Source: Polyangiaceae bacterium
GTDB taxonomy: Bacteria > Myxococcota_A > Polyangia > Polyangiales > Polyangiaceae
Reading direction: 5' to 3'
NCBI GenBank assembly: GCA_020849655.1
Contig: JADLFU010000120.1
Coordinates: 1 to 47,665 of the forward strand
DNA length: 47,665 bases
Positions 1 to 8,043 of this stretch are shown piece after piece. The notes below the pieces were generated by a model that searched no databases, was not told where the DNA came from, and saw only the letters and a program-made list of their open reading frames with translations. The position numbers and the translations under genes are program-made. Positions within the stretch are counted from its first letter, which is position 1, and every line of letters begins with the position of its first letter.

Positions 1-81
1 CGCGGCTCGCTGCGCCTCGCCTCCAAGCCGGTGCCCACCGTCACACACGACGCCAAGCCCCAGGTGAAGGAGGCCGCGTGA
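1..81 (+). CDS. C-terminal end of an unidentified protein (cut by window start)
   Basis: Frame 1 is open from the first base to a TGA at 79-81 and gives 26 residues ending in KEAA. The peptide is too short for family assignment. The downstream frame could begin at a GTG overlapping this stop (GTGA at 78-81), which suggests translational coupling. Because the next segment looks like transposase remains, this may be the end of an element ORF, but that is a guess. Confidence 0.35.
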   Translation, partial: RGSLRLASKPVPTVTHDAKPQVKEAA

Positions 82-281
82 CCCAGGCGCGACCAGGCGC
101 GGCCTGTTGGCGGCGGTCGCTTTGCGGCGGTGGAGGTGAGGAAGTGTGTGGAAATGTAGGATCTGCACCCTTCGACGACTACTGGAAGTTCCACGCGGCT
201 CAGGTGTACGCGCGCACCCACGCCGAGAAGTACAGGGGCAGGGTGCCGAACACCCGCCCCGCGCTGAAAGTGGTAAAATGA
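78..281 (+). pseudogene. Probable transposase C-terminal remnant
   Basis: The frame encodes 67 residues. The second half, with the segment DDYWKFHAAQVYARTHAEKY and ending in LKVVK, resembles from memory the C-terminal tail of ISKra4-type transposases, where an aromatic/His-rich segment closes the protein. The first half (WRRSLCGGGG) reads like out-of-frame sequence, so the piece is probably a truncated or shifted leftover rather than a functional gene. No intact partner ORF or terminal inverted repeat is visible. The family assignment is tentative and a small unrelated gene is possible. Confidence 0.35.
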
Positions 282-296
282 GGGGGCTTCGGTCCG

Positions 297-617
297 TCAC
301 AGAAGAGCGGCTCCCATCTCGGATCCAGCCATTGCCTCCTTCTCGTACGGTGGCGCGAGCATCTCCAGTGGCTGCGAGTCCGGAAGACGCCCCAGGAAGA
401 TGAGCTCCTCGTCCACGGTGGGTGGTGCCGGCTCCACCGCCGCCGATCGAGAGGCGGGATCAGGTGCTTGCGCGTCCTGGCCCCCCCAGATGCCGACGCC
501 CAGCAACATGCAGGCCCCAAGCAGTGACCAACATTGCCCTAGACAACGAACGGTGACGGGTGACGGGTGACGGGTGACATCTGATGGTGCCTCCGCTGGC
601 AGGCTGTGGATCTTCAT
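297..617 (-). CDS. Small membrane-anchored protein, possibly truncated
   Basis: Reading from the ATG at 617 gives 106 residues. A hydrophobic segment (CWSLLGACMLLGVGIWGG) around residues 29-46 is followed by a polar Pro/Glu-rich region, which fits an exported or single-TM protein. The region has noticeably lower GC and more varied third positions than the genes from 1321 on. Its C-terminus abuts the transposase remnant at 78-281, so the 3' part may have been lost. The N-terminal segment covers the GGGTGAC heptamer repeats, so the true start may lie downstream. Function unknown. Confidence 0.35.
   Translation of the reverse strand: MKIHSLPAEAPSDVTRHPSPVTVRCLGQCWSLLGACMLLGVGIWGGQDAQAPDPASRSAAVEPAPPTVDEELIFLGRLPDSQPLEMLAPPYEKEAMAGSEMGAALL
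552..578. repeat. GGGTGAC heptamer tandem repeat
   Basis: Three perfect copies of GGGTGAC (558-578) are preceded by one copy lacking the first G (552-557). The array lies inside the 5' part of the minus-strand ORF 297-617 and encodes a repetitive HPSPV-like stretch. It is probably a slippage tract near element junctions. Confidence 0.7.
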
Positions 618-779
618 CGTCGGATCCTGGGGTGGTCGTGGCAAGCGCAACAGGTGCGTGTGTGCGGCACCCCATCTCTCAGCGCCGCGACGGGTGTCAG
701 CGAGATCTCTCCCTGCGGGAGATCGACGTGGATTCGAAACGGCTCGACGATGGCTCGCGACCGGCGAGGCTCGCCCAGC

Positions 780-1221
780 CGGTGCGTCGTCGCCGAGGAG
801 CGCCGCGAGAGCGCCGCGAAAGTCACCCGTCGACAGGCCGCGCAGGTACAGCGCCGGCAGCAGCTCCGCGATCGACCGCGATTTCCGCAGGTACTGCGGC
901 AGAAATTTCGCTCGTGAACTTCTGTCGATCGCCCTCGACGACGCGCTTGTCGTTCACGCGCGGAGCGTGCACCCCAGCGCCCCCAGCGCCCCCAGCGCCC
1001 CCAGCGCCCACGACGACCGAGCGCGATCGAGCTCGCCCGTTGCGCACGACGAGCGCGCGCCCGTCCTCATCCCGGGCGTCACGGTGGCGCTCGATGTGCT
1101 CGACCTCCGCCTCCAGCGCATGCTCCAGCATCCGCCGCGCGCCCTCACGCGCCAGGCGATCGAGCGCAGACACCTCGCGCTCGGTCTCGTCCTCCGGCTG
1201 CTTCTCGACTACCTTCCACAT
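780..1221 (-). pseudogene. IS256-family (Mutator-type) transposase, N-terminal fragment with frameshift
   Basis: From ATG 1221 the minus strand encodes residues typical of the start of IS256/Mutator transposases: ARRMLEHALEAEVEHIERHR, then DEDGRALVVRNG and APRVNDKRV. Near 900-915 the family reading jumps frame: after QKFTSE the conserved continuation (LPQYLRKSRSIAELLPALYL, then RGLSTGDFRGALAALLGDDA) is found in another frame, down to about 780. The DDE catalytic domain is absent, so this is a dead, truncated copy. The segment between the two conserved blocks carries a 9-nt microsatellite. Confidence 0.75.
972..1007. repeat. 9-nt microsatellite (CCCCAGCGC x4) inside the IS256 remnant
   Basis: Four perfect consecutive copies of CCCCAGCGC are present. 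On the minus strand they encode an Ala/Gly run where the IS256 family normally has a short non-repetitive strand before APRV. This is consistent with slippage expansion in an unselected gene. Confidence 0.75.
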
Positions 1222-1320
1222 CGGCGTGCCTTTCCCCGCCCTGCCAGGGGCGGCTTGGTGGTTGCTGCTACCGGGAAGGGTACGCCGCTTCTTCAGCTCG
1301 GGCCGATCCACAACTTCTGG

Positions 1321-1902
1321 TCATATCTCCGCCGCGACCCGCGCGACGAACGCGCGGATCGCCTCGAGCACGCGCCGATCGGCGTCGGCCTGCGGACCGT
1401 CTCGGCGGCGGATCTCGAGCGAGTGATCGCCGCCCTCGACGATGAGCAGCTCCGCGGGCGCGCGCATCCGCGCGATCGTCTGCTCCAGCAGCGCGAGCGG
1501 CGCGAGCGCGTCGCGGGTGCCCTGGACGAACAGGACCGGCGTCGTCAGCGCGAGCAGCACCTCGTCGCGCAGCGGGCGAGCCGCGCCCTGCCCCACGAGC
1601 GGATACCCGAGGCAGACGAGCCCCGCGACGGGCTCGGTCAGGGACAGGTGGCACCCGACGCGACCGCCCATCGACTTGCCGACGAGCACGGCCGGCTCAC
1701 CGTCGCGCCGCGTCGCCTCGAGCGCCGCGCGGTGCGCGTCGACGAGAGCCGGGAGCCGGTCGGGGCGCTTGTTGCCCGCGCGCTGGTACGCGTAGTCGAA
1801 GCGGACGACGCGGCCCACCTGCCCGAGCCGCTCCGCCCACGCGGTCATCCACGGCGACGACGACGGAGCGCCCGCGCCCGGAGCGAACAGGAGAAGGCTC
1901 AT
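1321..1902 (-). CDS. Alpha/beta hydrolase, KANL3/Tex30-like small family
   Basis: A 193-residue cytoplasmic hydrolase-fold protein with no signal peptide. It starts with the strand LLLFAPGAGAPSSSPW, has the nucleophile elbow GKSMGG, an acid in GTRDAL after the strand VLFVQ, and the catalytic His in GGDHSL. This is the arrangement of the short KANL3/Tex30 (dienelactone-hydrolase-related) group, whose substrates are mostly unknown. It is the last gene of a minus-strand operon; its ATG overlaps the stop of the TPR lipoprotein gene by 4 bp (ATGA). An esterase or thioesterase role is inferred from the fold only. Confidence 0.85.
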   Translation of the reverse strand: MSLLLFAPGAGAPSSSPWMTAWAERLGQVGRVVRFDYAYQRAGNKRPDRLPALVDAHRAALEATRRDGEPAVLVGKSMGGRVGCHLSLTEPVAGLVCLGYPLVGQGAARPLRDEVLLALTTPVLFVQGTRDALAPLALLEQTIARMRAPAELLIVEGGDHSLEIRRRDGPQADADRRVLEAIRAFVARVAAEI

Positions 1903-2813
1903 CGTCGCAGCTCGAGCGCGCGCACGAGCGCGTCGTCGGACGTGGGCGCCGGCAGAAGCGCCGCGGCGTCGCCGAGCCCACGCCTGCGGAGCGTGTCGCG
2001 CAAGAGGGCCAGCGCGAGCGGCGACGCGCCGTCGATCGACGTCGTCGGCGCCGCCGCCTCATCGACCGCGTAGGCCACGATGCGCGCGTCGGGCGCGTCC
2101 GGGGTGAGCGCCGCCAGCTCCCGCGCGACCGCGAGCCGGCCGAGCGCCGCGGCGCGGACGGCGAGCGCGGTGAGGGACAGGTGCGCCTGGATCGCCGCGG
2201 CGCGCGCGTCGTCGTCTCGTCCCCGCAGGAGCGCGGTGTCGACCTCGGGCAGGCCGGCGCGTCGACGCACGTCGCGCCGGGCGACGGACGGCGAGAGCGC
2301 GCGCAGGCCGCGCGCGAGCCGGTCGGCCTCCGCGCCGTCCCCGCGGCGCCTGGCGACCTCGATCGAGAGCTCGCTCACGTCGGGTGACGTGGGCTCGGCG
2401 GCGAAGGCGCGCGCCGCGGACCGGGCCGCCGCGACCAGATCACCGCGCGACAGCGCGCACCTTCCGCGGCGAACCCACGCGGGCGCGTACCGTGGCTCGA
2501 CGCGCGCGGCGTGATCGAACGCGTCGTCGACGGCCGCCTGCGCGACGCCGCGCCTGCACCGCGCGGACCCGAGGCGCGACCACGCGTCGGCGCTCTGGCC
2601 GTCGAGGCGCGTGAGCAGCAGGTACCGCCCCTCGGCCGCCTCGAGGCGCCCGGCCTCGTCGTCGAGCGCGGCGGTGAGCGAGACCTCGTATGCTGTCTCG
2701 CCGATGAACCTGCCGGGCGTCGTCCGCCCGAGCACGCGCCTGTCGACGACGCCCGGATCTCCTATCGACGCGCACCCCGACGCCAGCAGCGAGAGCGCGA
2801 TCAGCCGCCGCAT
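1899..2813 (-). CDS. TPR-like lipoprotein
   Basis: The chosen ATG at 2813 gives 304 residues opening with a lipoprotein signal (MRRLIALSLLASGC), so the product should be membrane-anchored in the envelope. Residues about 45-230 form degenerate helical repeats rich in Ala/Arg/Asp of the TPR kind (for example the segments around LGSARCRRG and WVRRGRCALSRGD). No catalytic motif is seen; a scaffold role is likely. The start overlaps the end of hisC by 13 bp and its stop overlaps the hydrolase start, so it is embedded in one polycistronic unit. Confidence 0.8.
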   Translation of the reverse strand: MRRLIALSLLASGCASIGDPGVVDRRVLGRTTPGRFIGETAYEVSLTAALDDEAGRLEAAEGRYLLLTRLDGQSADAWSRLGSARCRRGVAQAAVDDAFDHAARVEPRYAPAWVRRGRCALSRGDLVAAARSAARAFAAEPTSPDVSELSIEVARRRGDGAEADRLARGLRALSPSVARRDVRRRAGLPEVDTALLRGRDDDARAAAIQAHLSLTALAVRAAALGRLAVARELAALTPDAPDARIVAYAVDEAAAPTTSIDGASPLALALLRDTLRRRGLGDAAALLPAPTSDDALVRALELRR

Positions 2814-3895
2814 CTCGCCATCGCGGCCAGCAATCGGTCGTTCTCGCCGGGCGTCCCGACGGTGATCCGCAGCTGCGCTGCGACCCTGCCGCCGCGCTGG
2901 GGGAACGCGCGCACGAGCACGCCTCGCTCCGCGAGCGCCGCGAACACCTCCGTCGCCGGGCGCGCCGGCTTCACCCACAGAAAGTTCGCCGCGCTCGGCG
3001 TCACCGCGTGCCCCATCCGCTCGAGCTCGAGGGAGAGGCGGGCGCGCTCCTCCCGGACGACCCGGACCACCGCGTCGAGCTCCGCCGAGAGCTCGGTGAG
3101 GGCCACCGTCGCCATCCGCTGCGTGACCGCCGGCACGTTGTAGGGCTGCCGCACCTTGTCGAGCTCGGCGATGAGCTCCGGGTGCGCGCGCAGCCAGCCG
3201 ACGCGCAGCGCCGCGAGCCCGATCTTCGACAGCGTCCCCAAGAACGCGAGGTTCGGCGCCGCGCCGAAGAGATCGCCGAGCGACGCGCCCGCGAACGGCG
3301 CGTACGCCTCGTCGATCACGACGAGCGCGCCCTTCGCCGCGCGCGCGAGCGCGAGCACGTCGTCGCGCGCCATCGTCGTGCCGGTCGGGTTGTTGGGCGA
3401 CGCGACGAACACGAGGTTCGGGTCGACCATCTCGACCGCGTGGAGCAGCGACGGCAGGCTCGGGCGCCACGCGGCGTCGAGCGGCACCTCGACGACGACG
3501 TACCCGCGCACCTTGGCCGAGACGCGGTACATCACGAACGTCGGCGTGCACGTGACGATCGCGGGCGGCTGGCCCTTCTTGCGCGGGCGATCGAGCGCCG
3601 AGAGCAGGAGCGCTATCACCTCGTCGCTGCCGACGCCGACCAGCAGCTCGTCGGGGCGCGCGCCCGCTCGCCGCGCGAGGGCGTCCTTCAGCGCTCGCGC
3701 GCGCGCGTCGGGGTACCTCGCCATGCCGTGCTCGACGGCGGCGCTGGCGAGGCGCGCGCGCGCGTCGCGGGAGAGCAGATCGGGGGCCTCGTTCGCGTCG
3801 AGGCGCACCTCGAAGCTGCCCTCGTGCGGCGCGTACGCCTCCACCTCCGCGAGCTCGTCCCGGACGAGGGCGCGGAGCGCCGGCGGCAGGCTCAT
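2801..3895 (-). CDS. hisC: Histidinol-phosphate aminotransferase (class I/II PLP aminotransferase)
   Basis: A 364-residue PLP enzyme close to the usual HisC length. Visible motifs are LDANEAP near residue 32, SPNNPTG (166-172), VIDEAY (193-198), the PLP lysine in TLSK (Lys224) and a C-terminal RITVGTPGEN. HisC converts imidazole-acetol phosphate plus glutamate to histidinol phosphate; paralogues also act on aromatic or other amino acids. No other his gene is adjacent. Instead it overlaps a glycosyltransferase gene by 4 bp upstream and a TPR lipoprotein gene downstream, so a dedicated role in another pathway cannot be excluded. Confidence 0.88.
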   Translation of the reverse strand: MSLPPALRALVRDELAEVEAYAPHEGSFEVRLDANEAPDLLSRDARARLASAAVEHGMARYPDARARALKDALARRAGARPDELLVGVGSDEVIALLLSALDRPRKKGQPPAIVTCTPTFVMYRVSAKVRGYVVVEVPLDAAWRPSLPSLLHAVEMVDPNLVFVASPNNPTGTTMARDDVLALARAAKGALVVIDEAYAPFAGASLGDLFGAAPNLAFLGTLSKIGLAALRVGWLRAHPELIAELDKVRQPYNVPAVTQRMATVALTELSAELDAVVRVVREERARLSLELERMGHAVTPSAANFLWVKPARPATEVFAALAERGVLVRAFPQRGGRVAAQLRITVGTPGENDRLLAAMARCGG

Positions 3896-4962
3896 CGGCG
3901 CGCCCCGAGCTCGGCGAGCATCGCGTCGAGCGCGCCGAAGAGCAGCGAGTTTCCGTCCTGGTGGTGCCGCGCGACGTTGCCGGCGAACTTGTCTCGCTCG
4001 CGCAGGAAGGCCTCCACGACGTCGCCGTCGAAGCGGGGCGCGCCGATGCCGTAGCCGAGCTTCTCGACGTACCGCGCGTTCATCTCCTGCTCGAACTGGT
4101 GGCGCACGGGCACGCTCAGGATCGGCTTGCCGAGGTACACGGCCTCGTTGATGAGCGACTGCCCGCCGTTCGCGATCACCGCGCGCGCCGACGCGAGATC
4201 GCGGATGAACCCGTCCTCGCTGAAGTCGCGCAGGGTGACGTTGCCGAGCTCGGCGTCGCGCCGCAGCCCGTAGACGACGAAGCGGTGGTCGCGGAGGCGC
4301 TGCAGCGTCGGCACGAGCGTGTCGTCCGACAGGCTCGTCTGGTAGACGAGCACGTGGTCGCCCGCCGCGCGCGGCGCCTCGAGCACCGCCCGGCGCAGGA
4401 TGGGCGGCACGAGCGTCGTGACGGCCGCGTACTTCGCCCGCACCTCGGGGAAGAAGAACGTCGTCGCGAAGTAGTGGTGGCAACCCGGCAGCTTCGCCTT
4501 GATGAACGCGCGGGTCGCCTCGAAGTCCGCGCGCACGCCCGCGACGACGTCGTCGTCGTGGTCGCACTTGTGGATGATCTGCTGGTTGTCGATGCTGATG
4601 ACGGGCACGCCGTGGTGCTTGCCGTACAGCCACGAGTACGACTCGAAGTCGGAGATCACCACCTCCGGCGCGAACGCGTCGACCTCGCTGAAGTAGCTCC
4701 TCGCGTTCTCGAGCAGCATCGAGGGCGACAAGACGACGTTCTTCAGCACCGACAGATCGCGGTCCATCGCGCCGTCGCGGTAGTGGATCGTGAGGCCCTT
4801 GATCTCGACGCAGTCCGGGAAGTGCCTCGAGAGGAACCCATGCGCGCGCCCCGAGACGACGATCTTCGGCTGGTGCCCTCGCGCGACCAGGTGCTCGAGG
4901 ACGACCTTGCTGCGGGTCGCGTGTCCCATGCCCTCGCCGACGACCCCGTAGAGGATGCGCAT
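3892..4962 (-). CDS. MJ1255/VC2487-type glycosyltransferase
   Basis: A 356-residue GT-B-fold glycosyltransferase. The N-terminus has GVVGEGMGHATR, a glycine-rich loop typical of this group; the C-terminal nucleotide-sugar site is represented by NGGQSLINEAVYLGKPILSV followed by QFEQEMNARY. There is no signal or membrane segment, so it should act at the cytoplasmic face. The family occurs in archaea and bacteria and lacks a well-defined substrate. It is the first gene of the overlapped run glycosyltransferase-hisC-TPR-hydrolase; the ferredoxin gene lies 30 bp upstream on the same strand. Confidence 0.85.
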   Translation of the reverse strand: MRILYGVVGEGMGHATRSKVVLEHLVARGHQPKIVVSGRAHGFLSRHFPDCVEIKGLTIHYRDGAMDRDLSVLKNVVLSPSMLLENARSYFSEVDAFAPEVVISDFESYSWLYGKHHGVPVISIDNQQIIHKCDHDDDVVAGVRADFEATRAFIKAKLPGCHHYFATTFFFPEVRAKYAAVTTLVPPILRRAVLEAPRAAGDHVLVYQTSLSDDTLVPTLQRLRDHRFVVYGLRRDAELGNVTLRDFSEDGFIRDLASARAVIANGGQSLINEAVYLGKPILSVPVRHQFEQEMNARYVEKLGYGIGAPRFDGDVVEAFLRERDKFAGNVARHHQDGNSLLFGALDAMLAELGARR

Positions 4963-4992
4963 GCGCGCGAGGGTAGCGCAGTTCGGGCGCCG

Positions 4993-5202
4993 TCAGCCCG
5001 CGTCGGCGTCGTCGTCGACCAGCGAGAGCGCGTGGCGCGGGCACCGGGCCACCGCGACCTTCACGCGCTCCAGCAGCTCGCCCTCCGGGCGCTCGACGAG
5101 CACGTGCATCATGTCGCTCTCGTCGACGCGGAACGCCTCGCGCGCGACCCGCACGCAGACGGCGTTCCCCTCGCACCTGTCCCAGTCGACCTTGATCTTC
5201 AT
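4993..5202 (-). CDS. Small [3Fe-4S]-type ferredoxin
   Basis: ATG 5202 gives a 69-residue acidic protein, typical in length for single-cluster ferredoxins. Three cysteines are placed as Cys10-x5-Cys16 and Cys54-Pro, the pattern of 3Fe-4S ferredoxins that often serve cytochromes P450 in actinobacteria and myxobacteria. No P450 or reductase is in the window, so the partner is unknown. It is probably cotranscribed with the glycosyltransferase operon. The 142 bp to the divergent gene at 5345 should hold both promoters, but I see no clear hexamer pair. Confidence 0.85.
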   Translation of the reverse strand: MKIKVDWDRCEGNAVCVRVAREAFRVDESDMMHVLVERPEGELLERVKVAVARCPRHALSLVDDDADAG

Positions 5203-5344
5203 CGCGTCACCCGCCCGATCGATACCACCCCCGCCCGGCCGAGTGAAACACGTTCCAAAAATTCCATGACGCGGCGCATTCTTTTCGCCTGGCGGCCCGT
5301 TCGCGGTTCCATTCTGCGCGATCCTTCCGATACCGTCCCCGGTC

Positions 5345-6550
5345 GTGCGGCGCGCAAACTGGAGACGCCTGGTGGTCGGAGCCTCGACGATCGCCCTGCT
5401 CGCGGGCTCGACGCTCTTGCCGTCGTGCGTCGAGGACGAGGTGCTGAAGGGCGCCTCGAGGTGCGGCGACGGCGTGCGGCAGCCAGAGGAGGAGTGCGAC
5501 GTCGTCGCGTCGGCCTCGGGGGCGTCGAAGGAGAACGGCTGCGTGGCGTGCAGGGAGGCGCCCGGCTGGCGCTGCCGGGACAACGTCTGCACGGAGCACT
5601 GCGGCGACGGCAAGGTGGTCGGCGAGGAGCAGTGCGATCCGCCGAACGGCGCCGACTGCAACACCTCGTGCCGCTTGTCGGGCATCAAGAAGGACGCCTG
5701 CAACCTCACGGGGCACTGGATCCTGCGGCAGACCGACTTCTCGGTCGCCAACATCGGCACGAAGGGCGTCCAGACCTCGAGCAACTGGTTCTACTGGAAG
5801 ATCGAGCAGACGGGCGACGACTGGAAGGTCACGAGCGGCCTCTTCTGCGGCATCGTCGTCAGCGGCAACGCGAACGTGAAGCTCGCCGACATCGGCGTGC
5901 GCGGGCTGATGCACCGCAACCGCCAGGACCCGACGAACCCCCGCGGCGGCCGGACGGGCGTGATGCGCGTCGACGGAGACGGCTGCTACCTGAAGAGCTC
6001 GCGCCACTACTTCGTCCGCGGGGGCAAGGACGATCTGTTGCCGACCTCGTTCGCCGCCGAGCCCGAGCTGGAGACGCTCGGCCCGCTCCCCGTGTCGAAC
6101 GACGTCTACGATCCGTCGAAGGGCGGGATGCTCGAGCTCGCCGACGACCCCGACGGCGACGGCCTGCTCGGCGTGCCCTTCGACGTCTCGGGCCTCGTCA
6201 ACGGCAGGCGCAGCGCCGTGCAGCGCGACTGGAGCGCGTACGAGTCGGACGACGCCCACCCGGTCGCGCAGTTCTCGTCCGAGTTCGTCGCGCGCTCGGA
6301 CTTCAAGAACCAGGAGAAGATCCTGCACCTCGCGTGCGCGTCCGGGGGACAGTGCCCGCTGCTCGAGGCGGGCTCGACGCCGTCGCTCGACCGGCCGGGG
6401 CGCGTGCTGTTCCGCTACCTCGGCGACGATCTCGAGGCCGCGGACGTCCGCGCGATCGTGGTCGGGACGCCGGGCCCGAGCGACGACGACGACCTCGCGA
6501 CGTGCTCGCGCATCCGCGCGGCGCTGCCCCACGACTCCGCATCGCAATGA
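5345..6550 (+). CDS. Secreted lipoprotein with Myxococcus-type Cys-rich repeats
   Basis: The GTG at 5345 gives 401 residues. The N-terminus has Arg residues, a hydrophobic core and LLPSC, a likely lipobox. Residues about 38-110 contain two Cys-rich units of the DUF4215/Myxococcus type (CGDGVRQPEEECD and CGDGKVVGEEQCD), usually found in surface proteins. The remaining ~290 residues are a beta-rich domain with few cysteines that I do not recognise. The stop overlaps the start of the next gene by 4 bp (ATGA), so it is cotranslated with the outer-membrane barrel. Confidence 0.8.
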   Translation: MRRANWRRLVVGASTIALLAGSTLLPSCVEDEVLKGASRCGDGVRQPEEECDVVASASGASKENGCVACREAPGWRCRDNVCTEHCGDGKVVGEEQCDPPNGADCNTSCRLSGIKKDACNLTGHWILRQTDFSVANIGTKGVQTSSNWFYWKIEQTGDDWKVTSGLFCGIVVSGNANVKLADIGVRGLMHRNRQDPTNPRGGRTGVMRVDGDGCYLKSSRHYFVRGGKDDLLPTSFAAEPELETLGPLPVSNDVYDPSKGGMLELADDPDGDGLLGVPFDVSGLVNGRRSAVQRDWSAYESDDAHPVAQFSSEFVARSDFKNQEKILHLACASGGQCPLLEAGSTPSLDRPGRVLFRYLGDDLEAADVRAIVVGTPGPSDDDDLATCSRIRAALPHDSASQ

Positions 6551-8043
6551 GCGCCCGCACCTCCCTCGCCCTCACGTTGTTCGCCGCGGCCACGCTGTGG
6601 ACGGCGCGCGCGGCCGCGTCCCCGCTGTTCGAGCTCGCGGGCGGCACGTCCGACGGCGGCGGGCTCGCCCCCCGCGTGACGGGCGCGGGCGCGCCGTCGA
6701 CCTACTTCAACCCGGCGCTGTTGCCGCACGCGAAGCAGGGGTTCTCGCTGGGCGTGCTCGTGCTCTCCGACCACATCGGCATCACGCTCGACGGGCGCGG
6801 CCGCGGCGACGTCCCCGACATCGTCGGTGATCGCGAGCTGGTCGACCAGGCCGGCACGCCCATCTCGAACCAGACCGTGCCGACGCGGTGGCTCGTGCGC
6901 GGCTGCCCCGGGGACGAGTGCAAGGGCGGCGGCTTCGGGGCGCGCCCGCGGCAGGCGGCGGGCTCGAGCGGCAACACGCGCGCGTACCAGATCATCGGGC
7001 TCGTCAACCACCTCGCCGGCGACCGGGTGGTGCTCGGGTTCTACGCGCTCGTCCCGCTCGGCACCTTCACGACGGCGCACGCGTTCTACAACGACGAGCG
7101 CGAGCAGTTCTTCTCGAACAGCCTGCACCCCGAGCTCTACTCCGACCGGATGACGGCGACCTCCGTGTCGTTCGGCGGGGCGTCGAAGCTCTCGAAGCAG
7201 CTGTCGATCGGGCTCTCGTTCACGCTCAACCTCAAGAACTCCGCGGACGCCGGCACCTACGTGCGCGACGCCAACGACTACAACCAGCTGCTCCTGTCGA
7301 CCAAGGTGAACGTCGACGCGTCGGTGTCACCACACTTCGCGATCAACTGGCGCCCGTCCGATGTCCTGTCATTGTCAGCGACGGTGCACTCGAAGCAGCA
7401 GCTGATCATCGACACCACGTTCAGCGCGCTCCTGCCCTCCGGGCTCGAGTCGAAGACGACGCGCCGCGCCGTGCATGACTTCGTACCGTGGACGTTCGGC
7501 GGCGGCGGCGAGCTCGAGCTGTCGCGCACCGCCAACACGCGCCTCTCGGCCGTCGCGTCGGCCTCGTATGCGCTGTGGTCGTACTACCTGGACCGCCACG
7601 GCGAGTCGCCCGCTACCTACGGGTCCTTCTTGAAGTGGAAGAACACGCTCTCCGGCGCCGCCGGCGCGCGCTACGAGGTCGGCGCCACCCGGCTGCTCGG
7701 CGATCTCAGCTTCACCCCCACGCCGGTGCCCCCGCAGACGGGCCGGTCCAACTACGTCGACAACGACAAGGCCGGCGTCGCGCTCGGCGTCGACCACACG
7801 TTCGCCGTCGCCGGCATCAAGCTGCGCGCGGGCGTGATGGGCCAGGTGCAGACGCTGTTCCGGCGCGACCAGAAGAAGGTCGACGGGCAGATCCAGGACG
7901 AGCTGCCCGACGACGCCCGCACCCGCACCGGGCAGGCCGTGCCGGGCCGCGCGGGCCTGCAGACCAACAACCCGGGCTGGCCCGGGTTCTCCAGCCAAGG
8001 GACCATCCTCGGAGGCGCGATCACCCTCGCGATACTGTACTGA
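6547..8043 (+). CDS. FadL/OmpP1/TodX-like outer membrane protein
   Basis: Starting at ATG 6547, the 498-residue protein has a cleavable signal (ending near RAAASP) and an early segment STYFNPALLPHAKQGFSLGV, the 'NPA' hallmark near the N-terminus of FadL-like hydrophobic-uptake porins. The rest alternates short amphipathic strands, with repeated phrases such as LSIGLSFTLNL and LSLSATVHSK, and ends in a strand with an aromatic terminus (ILY), as in many beta-barrels. It overlaps the upstream lipoprotein and the downstream gene (TGATG). A lipid or hydrocarbon cargo is an inference. Confidence 0.8.
   Translation: MSARTSLALTLFAAATLWTARAAASPLFELAGGTSDGGGLAPRVTGAGAPSTYFNPALLPHAKQGFSLGVLVLSDHIGITLDGRGRGDVPDIVGDRELVDQAGTPISNQTVPTRWLVRGCPGDECKGGGFGARPRQAAGSSGNTRAYQIIGLVNHLAGDRVVLGFYALVPLGTFTTAHAFYNDEREQFFSNSLHPELYSDRMTATSVSFGGASKLSKQLSIGLSFTLNLKNSADAGTYVRDANDYNQLLLSTKVNVDASVSPHFAINWRPSDVLSLSATVHSKQQLIIDTTFSALLPSGLESKTTRRAVHDFVPWTFGGGGELELSRTANTRLSAVASASYALWSYYLDRHGESPATYGSFLKWKNTLSGAAGARYEVGATRLLGDLSFTPTPVPPQTGRSNYVDNDKAGVALGVDHTFAVAGIKLRAGVMGQVQTLFRRDQKKVDGQIQDELPDDARTRTGQAVPGRAGLQTNNPGWPGFSSQGTILGGAITLAILY

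Noticed and set aside
823-1311. Intact 162-codon minus-strand gene in the IS256 region
   Set aside because: The last part is out of frame relative to the conserved transposase continuation and the catalytic domain is missing, so it is a pseudogene.
3961-6546. In-frame extension of the FadL-like protein by more than 850 codons upstream
   Set aside because: It is antisense to the glycosyltransferase and ferredoxin genes and out of frame with the lipoprotein gene at 5345; the signal peptide begins at 6547.
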